NCBI GenBank assembly: GCA_964035575.1
Contig: OZ037837.1
Span: forward strand, 1,798,001 to 1,862,000
DNA: 64,000 nucleotides
Reading direction: 5' to 3'
Source: Rhynchopus sp. YZ270_cl-10
Lineage: Eukaryota > Euglenozoa > Diplonemea > Diplonemida > Diplonemidae
The position numbers were made by a program, and so were the translations under genes. A model generated the notes under the pieces. The model saw only the letters and a program-made list of their open reading frames with translations, did no database searches and was not told the DNA's origin. Positions within the stretch are counted from its first letter, which is position 1. The number at the start of each line of letters is the position of its first letter. Shown piece after piece: positions 55,441 through 64,000 of this stretch.

Positions 55441-57714
55441 ATGGACACAACAGAGCAAAGTGCAAGTGTGTTGGGACGTGCCTCTGTGTGGGCAAGACGC
55501 CACCTCGTCGCACGCAAGGCGGCGCACTGTGCGCACTGCAGCACGACGTTCGCGACGCTGTACACACCCCTGCAGCCGTGGCGGCAGCACTGCGCAACGT
55601 GCAAGCACACCTTCTGTGCGGTGTGCTGCCGACGTGCGTCCGAGACGCTTGTGTGCTGCGAATGCTGCACGGACACAGACCCGCTCCGCCTTCTGCCCAC
55701 AGACGTCGCACTGCTGATGTTCAGCTACCTCCCTGCAGACGATGTCGTGCGCATGCAGCTTGTGTGTCGTTCCTGGACGCACGGCCTCCTCGCACCCTCG
55801 CACATAGCCCTGTGGACACTGCTGCTGCAACGTGACGTGCACGACGAGGTGATGGTCCTGCACGACGCGCTGCTCGGCACGCACACACACACTGCAGCAA
55901 AGCTGCTTGCGACGCGCACGCCATACGACGTCTACATGATGGCCGCCACAGGCTGCTGGCGGCGGGAGGTGCGCCTCACCCTCCGCACGGCGGTGCTGGG
56001 CGCCTTGTGTGCACCGTTCGTGTTTGCATACTACGCACCGTCGCTTCTGGTGCGGGGCAGCAAGGGCCTGCTTGAGGACGTGTTGCTCCCTGCGTTTGGG
56101 GCTGCTGTAGACGATGTTCTCGCACCGCTGCTGGTCTTCGCCTTTGAGACACTGCCGCACTGTGTGCAGGCGCATGTGCTCGTGCCCCTGTACACAAACC
56201 TCGTTGCGTTGTGCCGCACCCTCTACCCCGTTGCTGAGGCAGCATGGCGCACGGCAGTGCGAGTCTTCATCACGATCCCGCAGCACGTCGTGCGCACCTA
56301 CGTGCTGCCGGCGTGCCGCCTCATATGCAATACGGTGTGCGACGTGTTCGATAATGTGTGCGTGCGTCTGCCGTCGTATATCTACCGCAGGGCTGTGGTG
56401 CCTGCAGCAGAGTGGCTTGCAGATGTGCTTACGCGCTGCGTGGTGGCAGTGTGTGTCACATATCCGAAGAACGTCTTCCACCACGTGCTCCTGCCGCTGT
56501 GGGGTGTCGTCCAGCGCTGTGCCTCAGCCCTGCATACAGCCGTGCTCACCCCTATGTGGCGCGCGTGCCTGCACGTACGTGACGTGCTGTGCCGTGCAGC
56601 GTCTGCAGTGTGCACGACGTTCCTCAACCCCGCACTGCACTTCTGTGTGCGCTGTGTGCGCAGAGCGGCAGCACTGCTCGCAACCATTCCGGCCCACGTG
56701 CGGCACGCCTGTCAAGCCTGTGTGAATGCAGTGGCCGAGTACATTGTGCATCCCGTCCACGTGTGGGTGGTGCTGCCTGCCTTGGAGGCGCTGGTCAGGG
56801 GTGCGTACGCTGCGGCAGACGTTGCGCTCTGGGGCTTCGATCACGTGCTCCTGCCTCTGGTAGAGCTTTTGGGGCGTGTGTCGCGTGGTGCCGTCAGGTG
56901 TGTTGTTGAGGTGCTGCGCTTCTGCTTTGTGACCGCACCTTGCACAGCGGCGGATGCCTTCGTGATGGGTGTGCTGACGGCGAAGCGCTACCTCTACGAC
57001 CCTGCAGCATGGGCACTGTGCTCTGTGGCCCGTGGAGTCCTCTTCTGCATTGTCGCTTCTGGGCGGGCAGCCAGGAGGTACGTGTGCGCACCTGCTGCTG
57101 CAGTCGCGCGCGTCATGTGGGCAGGCGTCGTCGTGGGAGCAGGTGTCGCGAAGAAGTACCTCTACGACCCCTTCAAGGCAGCTGTGCTGTGTGTCGGGCG
57201 GTGCGTGTTTGTGTCTGTCCCGCGCGCTGTGTACGTGCACGCACTGCGCCCTGCTGCGTGTGGTGCGTTGTGGTGCACGGTCACCCTCGCGCGTTCAGGG
57301 GCTGCTGCAGTGGGGTGTGCTGCAACACTTGCACGCGACTGTGTCGTGTCCCCAATGCACGCTGCACTGATGAGCTCATGGCACTGCTCCGTTGCTGGCG
57401 CGAGCTGGTGTGCGGCAGCAGGCACGTCTGCTGTGCACACGCTGTGTGCGGTGTGCCGTGCCGCTCTCGTGCCGTGCTGCTGTGCTGCACAGGACTACGT
57501 CATTCGCCCTGTGCAGACGCTCGCTCACGACGTATCTGCTTCTGTGCGGCGTGCAGGGGTCTTACTGCGCGACGACGTTGTGCGTCCCTTGCACAGCGAG
57601 GCACAGCTCTGTGCAGCAGCGTCGTCACAGCATGTCGCACGCACGTTCCGCGAGGCACGTGACGCATGCACCACAGGGTGGCAGGCAGCTACCCGCATGT
57701 TCACTGGTGTTTGA
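55441..57714 (+). CDS. FYVE-like zinc finger + F-box protein with long amphipathic repeat region
   Basis: 757 residues from ATG 55441; an upstream in-frame ATG at 55393 would add 16. Residues 30-76 form a FYVE-type double zinc finger (C30, C33, C51, C54, C59, C62 and a CCECC end), but the PI3P-binding R(R/K)HHCR motif is reduced to WRQHC. Residues 84-125 are an F-box (LLPTDVALLMFSYLPADDVV, then RMQLVCRSW), which would dock on Skp1 of an SCF ubiquitin ligase. Residues 180-757 are Ala-, Val-, Cys-rich helices with pairs of prolines ten apart (IPQHVVRTYVLP, LPSYIYRRAVVP, YPKNVFHHVLLP, VPRAVYVHALRP) and a spacing of 31 in the best part. The C-terminal units have KYLYDP. The region may coat lipid or membranes. 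It has one exon, no breaks and very high GC. Confidence 0.85.
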   Translation: MDTTEQSASVLGRASVWARRHLVARKAAHCAHCSTTFATLYTPLQPWRQHCATCKHTFCAVCCRRASETLVCCECCTDTDPLRLLPTDVALLMFSYLPADDVVRMQLVCRSWTHGLLAPSHIALWTLLLQRDVHDEVMVLHDALLGTHTHTAAKLLATRTPYDVYMMAATGCWRREVRLTLRTAVLGALCAPFVFAYYAPSLLVRGSKGLLEDVLLPAFGAAVDDVLAPLLVFAFETLPHCVQAHVLVPLYTNLVALCRTLYPVAEAAWRTAVRVFITIPQHVVRTYVLPACRLICNTVCDVFDNVCVRLPSYIYRRAVVPAAEWLADVLTRCVVAVCVTYPKNVFHHVLLPLWGVVQRCASALHTAVLTPMWRACLHVRDVLCRAASAVCTTFLNPALHFCVRCVRRAAALLATIPAHVRHACQACVNAVAEYIVHPVHVWVVLPALEALVRGAYAAADVALWGFDHVLLPLVELLGRVSRGAVRCVVEVLRFCFVTAPCTAADAFVMGVLTAKRYLYDPAAWALCSVARGVLFCIVASGRAARRYVCAPAAAVARVMWAGVVVGAGVAKKYLYDPFKAAVLCVGRCVFVSVPRAVYVHALRPAACGALWCTVTLARSGAAAVGCAATLARDCVVSPMHAALMSSWHCSVAGASWCAAAGTSAVHTLCAVCRAALVPCCCAAQDYVIRPVQTLAHDVSASVRRAGVLLRDDVVRPLHSEAQLCAAASSQHVARTFREARDACTTGWQAATRMFTGV

Positions 57715-59510
57715 CGCGAGACGACAACACTGTCGCCATCGAGCATCTTCAGGACGGGTGAGGATGTGCACTGAAGCAGCAAATGGCCGACATACGCTCT
57801 ATGGTGTTGTTATTTCTTAAATCAAACGGCGTGCACAGAGATCTGTTTCGTTGTGTCTTTTTCTATGACTGTCCTCCACACATATGACACCGCCTTTGCC
57901 GGAACCACGCTAGCCGTTCTGGTAAAGCCGCTTCTGAGATATTAATTGGAAATGTTTTTTTATGTTTAGTTTTCTTGGGCAAACCCTGGGACAGAGACTT
58001 TCTTGTTATCTACGTGCCCCATCCGTATTCTGGTGCAGTGAGAGGATAGTGGTGGATGTATTGCGATACTTGCCTATCACAATACACAATACAGCTGTAT
58101 TGTGATCAGGCCCTTAGGGTGGTACTTTTTGCTGGTCAGCGGACCAGCAACCCTAGGTATTGCTGGTCCGGGTCTAAAAAAAAAAAATAACAATAGATTT
58201 TTTTTGAGATTTTTTTTTGAGAATCCCACCAGAACAGTCGGGTGTGTCACAGATGCAGAGACCCTGGGGGCTCAAGGGCCCACCGTGGGAGACCAGAACG
58301 CGACTCAATTGGTCAAACGCCGAAGGAAAAGGAAGCATGCAGCATGGCGAAATAAAAAAAGTAGCGTACCGTGCGCCTGCGGCGCAATCTTGCCAACCCA
58401 CCTTCCTATGACATAGTTTGGCAGTTAAAATGTGCCATTTTAAGGGAATTTTTTTGAAATGTTGCGTACCGTGGCTTCGCCTGGAACCTTTGGGTGCCAT
58501 GACCGCCGCTTCTTTTATAGATGTACTGAGGTTACTGATACGAAGGCTGACACCCACTACGGCTTGTGGTTCACCCTCCCCACCCGCCTTTCACGATTTT
58601 GTGCATCAGAGGGGAGAAAGCGCGTCACCTCCCTGCAGTGGCAGGGAGTCTTTTTTTACCACTGTGTGCTTTTCACCTGTTTTTTGCATTGACCAGCAAA
58701 CCGGGTTTGGACCAGCAGTTGGCGGCTACCCCCCCGACCACCCTAAGGCCCTGATTGTGATGCATTATAACATAATAATATGATGAGCAATTATCACAAT
58801 ACAGCTCCCATATGGATGGGTCTTGTAGATAAGTTAGTTGTCCGTGTGCATACCACAGTGACCACCTGCCCCTCCTCAGTAGGTATGACGTTATTAAACG
58901 TGCTGATGTGGTTCACGGCGTCTGTGATGTCTTTTGTCGTCAAAGTGAAGAGAGGTGCTGCTTTGATATTTCTGTTTCCTTTGCACTTCAGCTACCATTT
59001 TTATTGCGTTTTTATTGTGTTTTTTTTGTGTTTTTTAGTGGTATTGTTTGCCACATCCTTCACCTCTAACCCTTTACAATCGCGCTAAGCGTTTGCCACC
59101 GTTCCTTTTTTTGTGACTGAGCATGATATGCTTACTAGTAAGTTCAACAAAAACATTTCTTTTTTTGCTCTTTTCTCCCTAACTTTCTTTTTTCTCGGAA
59201 GCATCCCCATCGGAAAGCAACCTTGCACCTGAGGCAGCAAGACTGACTCACGGCTGTTGTACGGTAGTGCATCATGATCGGTTCACTCTCACAACAGCTT
59301 TCTTTTCTTCTATTCCATTTGCTTTCCTGTTTGCCATATTCGGAGGCAGCGTCAGCAAATCTTTTTCTCCTCTCGAAAAACACGACCTCTTTTGATGGAA
59401 TCATATTTTACAATAATAAATTCCCAAACCCAGAACCCCACCTTCCTCAAAACAAGAACACCACACCACAACAGGAACCCTACACGTGACGGGAGCGGCT
59501 GTGTGGTGGG
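57715..59510. other. Spacer between the F-box gene and the cyclase
   Basis: It contains one hAT-like element (58107-58753). The rest has no recognised feature. CCACACCACAACAG (ending 59474) is an acceptor-like AG 37 bases before the cyclase ATG. Confidence 0.5.
58107..58753. mobile_element. hAT-like element, 647 bp, 8-bp TSD ATTGTGAT
   Basis: Inverted termini CAGGCCCTTAGGGTGGT; ATTGTGAT at 58099-58106 and 58754-58761. Subterminal GCTGGTCC/GGACCAGC motifs. The interior (58335-58570) is shared with the elements at 15579 and 44833 and has GCGCC TGC GGCGC and TGGC TTCG CC hairpins. Confidence 0.93.
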
Positions 59511-61704
59511 ATGCAATGTCTCAATGCAGTGCTGTCGATGGACGGGACACTCAGCAGCAAGGCCAGAGAGAGGCGCACCAGGTTTTTTATATTTGCCAAT
59601 GCTGGTTTGTTAGCTCTTTTGGTGACCTTTGCAATTTCGTTTTCGATGCAGGTGAAGACTCCAATCTATCTGGCTGCGACTGTGTTCTGCCTTATTGGAT
59701 TTAGCATTGCTGTTTGTGCAGTGCTGTGCAGGTTTCGGCTGAACACACATCTGGTGGTAGGTGCACTGTACTTGGTATCGGCTGGCTTTCTGCTCTATGA
59801 CTTTACAGCCCATACAATGTCGACATCACAATGGCCGTTGCTTGTGCTCGTAATCGACATGTTGCTTGTGATGCAGGTGCCTGCACGGTACAGCTTGGGA
59901 CTCGTCTGTTTCATAGTCATATGGCTTATCCTGCTTGGTGTTGAGGAGAGCTTCAGGTTTGGTTTGTTTGACCTGCCAGGGCTGCCAGCACAGGAGGGTG
60001 AGTACGGGCGGCAGTATTTTCATGACATGCGTTACGACTGTGCCACTCTGCCGTGTCCAGTGAAGTTTCCTTCTTCATCCCTGTTGGGATCGCTGACGGT
60101 CTTTGTCATTGACTTCATCGTGACTCGAGGCTTCGCACACGAAGTGCTGAAGGAGCAGGCATCAATGGAGCGGACGATCAACACTGTGCAGGAGATTGCC
60201 TCACTCCTGGCTTCCTACGACGTGGAGAAGGTGGCAGAGCTGCTGGAGGCACACAGAGACGAGCTGCCTGAGGGGATGAGTGCGGCACTGCGTGCGTTGG
60301 AGAAGAACCTGCGGAAGTACCGTCCGTACCTGCCTGCTGCGCTGTTTGAGGTGGATGAGGACGGTGTGCAGCAGCCGACTGTGGCACCGCCTGGGCTTGA
60401 CAGCGAGACAGCAACGATTGTGTTCACAGACATCCGTGCGTCAACGTCGATCTGGGAGAACGCACCTGAGGGGATGCGTGCTGGACTGCAGATCCACAAT
60501 GCTGTGATGCGTGATGTGATGCGGATGTGTGGTGGGTACGAGGTGAAGACCATTGGCGACGCATTCATGATTGCCTTTGCATCCACTTACGACGGTGTGG
60601 CGTTTGGGTTGCGTGTGCAGGAACGTCTTTTCGAAGCAGACTGGCCTGCGTCTCTGCTTGAGGATGCACCCATCTGTTCTCGTCAGGGGTCGCTGTGGGG
60701 TGGTCTGACTGTGCGTATTGGTGTGAACACTGGCCCTGTGACTGTGGAGCAGAACACACTGACGGGACGGACAGACTACTTCGGACACACATCACGCCTT
60801 GAGAGCACATGCACACCTGGTGCTGTGGCTGTTCCCTCTGACCTGTGGACGTCTGTCTCTGGGTCGTGCAGTGCTGTTGCTGGTGTGCCAGAGGCAGTTC
60901 ACTTGAAGGGTGTGTCTGGGAGCACGTTGGTGTGCTGTGTGTGGCCTGTCTCACTTGGGGGACGCAGGGAAACACCACTTTGCGAGTCTTCTCCACCGCC
61001 TGCGAATCTGACAATGAGTCTTTCCACATCCGCGCCGTCTGTTTCACACACAACCTCTGTGAGGACCAGAGGACGAATGGAAACCACACCTTGCGAGTCT
61101 TCACTTTGCGAGTCTTCTTCGCAAAGTGCCAAACCGCATACGAGTCTTTCCATATGTGCGTCGTCTGTTTCAACCAGAAGCAACCTTGCAGTCTCCACAC
61201 GTCAGACCTCCGGCACACTGGGAGTTGCACAGCTTCCAGTTGGTGACATGGGAAAAAACATAGTCTTTCACCAGATGAGCTCACGACTCACGACACTGAC
61301 GACGGCACTGGAGCAGAGTGGAGGGAGTCTGGTGACGCTGCTTGGGAACTGTGTGTGTGTTGGGTGGAACGTGTCGCGTTCTGCATCTGCACACATGGAG
61401 AACGCGATACGGTTTGCGCATGTCTGTGAAGTCTACACTGAACGGGGCTGGTCTTGCAAGCGGTCCTGTGCAGCACGGGGATGTTGGTGCACGGAGCCAG
61501 CGCTTTGTGACTGTGATGGGGGATGTTGTGCGTCGGAGTTGGGCGCTGTGCGAGGAGGCTGTGCGTGACGGGGTTGTGTGTCTGTACGAGCCTCCTGAAG
61601 GGACAACACTGCCATCTGCACTTGAAGACGTTCTTGTGCAACACAAGGGTTGTTACCGGGTGCTTGAGGTACAGGACAACAGGGAACGCGACAATGTGTT
61701 TTAG
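59511..61704 (+). CDS. Membrane-bound class III adenylate cyclase with second, degenerate cyclase domain; one frame break
   Basis: From ATG 59511 (M10 at 59538 is an alternative), about six hydrophobic segments fill residues 24-205. A helical linker follows (215-275), then a cyclase domain (about 300-445). Metal ligands are D307 (FTDIRAST) and D350 (KTIGDAFM); K346 is the adenine-selecting lysine, so cAMP from ATP is expected. YFGHTSRLES is about four residues shorter than the usual YFG-x2-x-N-x-A-x-R, and the transition-state Asn is missing while the Arg remains. A Ser-rich spacer (about 485-570) repeats TPCESS/LCESS. A second domain (SSRLTTLTTALEQSGGSLVT, LLGNCVCVGWN) has N where the second metal Asp belongs. 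Its GLASGPVQHGDVG, SQRFVTVMGD and following part lie in the next frame after a break at about 61440. Either one base was gained or two lost. About 730 codons in all. Confidence 0.88.
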
Positions 61705-62026
61705 TTGTTCTCTTTCAACTGTTGCTTCTGTACGGTTGCAAGCTCTCACATGGCGCAAAGTGAGTGAGTTTTTGACAACGTTTTCTTCACACGCTTTAGT
61801 TGCTCACCAGACGTTCTTTACAGGACGGACGGTCCTTCTCAGGTGTGAGGGGAACGTACAGGGTGTGGCTTTTACGGAGCTTCTTCGGGATGGCGTTAAG
61901 ACAAAATATTTAGCTCAGAATATTGTACTCGGATCCGAATATAGGGCGTATGTGTCAGAAAAAGAGAATATAGAGTAGCTAGCACTAAAGTGTCTCCGGT
62001 CTGTGAAGTTTTAAAACAAAAGCAAA

Positions 62027-62065
62027 AGTGGAGTGCATCCTCGGGTGTCTACACTAATACACTAA
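62027..62065 (+). repeat. Hairpin family H4, copy 10
   Basis: AGTGGAGTGCATCCTCGGG, TGTCTACACTAATACACTAA. CATCC pairs with GGGTG. Confidence 0.6.
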
Positions 62066-62336
62066 TAAAACTACGTTTTTAAAACATGACAGGTGTCCCC
62101 TCAAGTGGACAGAGTGTTCGCACTTCAACTTTTATTTTAATGGAAATTGGAAAAGTGTTGAACAACAATCATTGAACAATGAAAACAAAAGTAATTTTTT
62201 CACGATGCAGGTGTGCATTATGCCACCACTCTCTTCACCTTTGCTTTTTTGTATTTTCTCGTGATTTTTTTGTTAAGTAAGAGAAAACCGAATGGAGTGG
62301 GAACGCTAGTGAGAGCGCAGCGGAAACGATAGTGGG

Positions 62337-62668
62337 AACGCAACGAGCTTTTTTCATAATGTTTTATTCTTCCCCACAAAATATCACGCGCAGAGAAACA
62401 CTCGTTTTTCACACAGCGCGTCCGTTTGTTTGTTTTTCTCAAACGACACCTTTTTTCAAAAATTTTCCCCCGGTATCACATATGATACTGATTTCCATGG
62501 ATACACATGAAAAGGAGTTCCGTGCTATTCACAGAACTCGATAGGCGATTGAGCTTATCTAACAACAACCAAAACAAAAGAAAGTACAAAGAAGAGAATA
62601 AAAAATGCAGGAAAAATAGACAAAGAGAAAAACAAAGAGATTTTGACAAAGTGAACAATAAAATTCCT
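62337..62668. repeat. Dispersed 330-bp repeat, copy 2
   Basis: Roughly 85 percent alike by eye to 37403-37730 in the same orientation, with small indels in homopolymers. ACACATGAAAAGGAGTTCCG and TATCTAACAACAACCAAAA are exactly shared. Confidence 0.75.
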
Positions 62669-63130
62669 TTGTCAGTGATTCCTTGTTTTCAAAATAAAAA
62701 TGTGTGACTGAGTGTGGGGATGCGTTCAAGAATTAAACTCTTCCCCCAAACCCCTTTTCGTCTTTAGTTTTTATGATTACATGCAATGCTAAAAGGAAAT
62801 TGAACACCGTACCCTACTCCCATCCTTTTTCCATTTTTCTAATCCGGGGCGGTTGGAGTAGAGCCACATTTCACCGACAGGTCGAGGTGTGTGCGTTTCA
62901 CCACAACCTCTCCTTTTGTCTTTATTGTCTTTATTGCTTTATTGTTAGTGGGGGTGGGGGAAAAACATAAAAAGGAAAAGTAGGGTGCGGTTTCAATTTC
63001 TTTATCCAAACGTCGAGTGAATGCGTAATAATTTTTGAGGTACCCTGTCACGAGTGGGCTTTGTATATTTCGAAGTGTCTCAACTGTGTCAAAACTTTTC
63101 ACAAAAACCCCTTTTCAAAAAAGCTGTCCG

Positions 63131-63195
63131 CTTTTGCCAGTTGTGTATGCACGTTTAGGAAGGCAACTTCCTCTTTAGCCCACCGACTCCATTTT
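63131..63195 (-). ncRNA. Chain-of-hairpins element, reverse partial copy
   Basis: The reverse complement matches 12985-13050 (GAGTCGGTGGGCT, GGAAGTTGCCTTCCTAA, ACACAACTGGCAAAAG). The AGGAAG/CTTCCT hairpin is intact at 63157-63172. Confidence 0.45.
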
Positions 63196-63455
63196 TTAGG
63201 AATAGAATGGTGTGATTCAAGGGGTACGGGGAACCCACGGGAGAACCACGGAGGAACCTCGGAGAACTGCTAGGGGGTATACTTTTTTTTTGTTGTTCTC
63301 GGTTTCTGTCACAAGGAGAAAACGACCACAAATTTGACTGAGAGAGGTCACCACGGGTTTGTATTGGTTGAAATCTGAAACGTGCCAAAAATGGCATTTT
63401 CGCGCGAAAATAACGGAAAAAATCCCTTGAAAAAAAATAAACCGCCCGTATATAG

Positions 63456-63871
63456 TGTATACTGTGTATACTGTGTATACTGTGTATACTGTGTATACTG
63501 TGTATACTGTGTATACTGTGTATACTGTGTATACTGTGTATACTGTGTATACTGTGTATACTGTGTATACTGTGTATACTGTGTATACTGTGTATACTGT
63601 GTATACTGTGTATACTGTGTATACTGTGTATACTGTGTATACTGTGTATACTGTGTATACTGTGTATACTGTGTATACTGTGTATACTGTGTATACTGTG
63701 TATACTGTGTATACTGTGTATACTGTGTATACTGTGTATACTGTGTATACTGTGTATACTGTGTATACTGTGTATACTGTGTATACTGTGTATACTGTGT
63801 ATACTGTGTATACTGTGTATACTGTGTATACTGTGTATACTGTGTATACTGTGTATACTGTGTATACTGTG
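63456..63871. repeat. Minisatellite, 9-bp unit, about 46 copies
   Basis: Near-perfect array of GTATACTGT. All frames are open, giving artefact ORFs of VYC or IHS repeats. Confidence 0.98.
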
Positions 63872-64000
63872 TGCAATACGCAACTGTATATCCCATGGCC
63901 GCCTCCAGTGTTTGTGGCACCTGCGTGCGGTGGTGGTGCATCACATTCCCTTTCCTCCGGGTCGCGGTGTCTGACTGCACAGCCAAGTAGTGCCCCACGT
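63872..64000. other. GC-rich edge, possible start of another gene
   Basis: The last 130 bases have the composition of the coding regions, but the window ends before a domain can be read. Confidence 0.25.

Larger units (their letters stand above)
61705..63455. other. Intergenic region after the cyclase
   Basis: H4 copy at 62027-62065, the 330-bp repeat shared with 37403-37730 at 62337-62668, and a chain-of-hairpins fragment at 63131-63195. No gene is seen. Confidence 0.6.

Noticed and set aside
55435-57240. Long minus-strand frames opposite the F-box gene
   Set aside because: Shadow frames caused by very high GC; no recognisable domain.
63155-63998. Open frames of VYC, IHS or QYT repeats over 200 residues
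   Set aside because: Created by the 9-bp minisatellite.

Overview
The window is nuclear DNA from a eukaryotic microbe, probably a free-living protist. The evidence is a spliced GT-AG intron, class III cyclase, FYVE-like/F-box and B-box/LRR proteins, a lysosomal-type alpha-N-acetylglucosaminidase, a eukaryotic LSU rRNA fragment and many eukaryotic cut-and-paste transposons. Genes are GC-rich and almost intronless. The DNA between them is AT-rich and full of A and T homopolymers. Several genes have a pyrimidine-rich stretch ending in AG 20-40 bases before the ATG, as spliced-leader acceptors do in euglenozoans; that is inference, and I cannot name the species.

Layout. 2-1219: the 3' part of a multi-pass membrane protein, possibly Mpo1-like. 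1220-35734: about 34.5 kb with no convincing complete gene. It is packed with non-autonomous DNA transposons (hAT-like with 8-bp target duplications, piggyBac-like at TTAA, TA-duplicating elements and a CATGG-ended class with 6-bp duplications), palindromes, minisatellites, and at least four families of 30-60 nt two-tier hairpins. 35735-35881: an LSU rRNA fragment directly upstream of a fatty acid hydroxylase/sterol desaturase gene (35952-36812). 36813-49464: another repeat field, including a 2.9-kb element with two 620-bp inverted arms and a hAT-like element nested in another. 49465-61704: the gene cluster, all on the + strand, with a B-box/LRR protein (two frame breaks), NAGLU (two exons), a FYVE-like/F-box repeat protein and a membrane adenylate cyclase (one frame break). 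61705-64000: repeats ending in a 9-bp minisatellite.

The genes do not form an obvious pathway. NAGLU points to lysosomal or secreted glycan breakdown. The hydroxylase, and possibly the first gene, point to lipid metabolism in the ER. The cyclase is a signalling protein. The F-box and B-box proteins suggest ubiquitin-linked scaffolding. The most unusual content is non-coding: small hairpin families whose stems vary in a compensatory way while a CGAGA-type loop is kept, a chain-of-hairpins element ending in a T run, and hAT-like elements that carry many very stable short hairpins.
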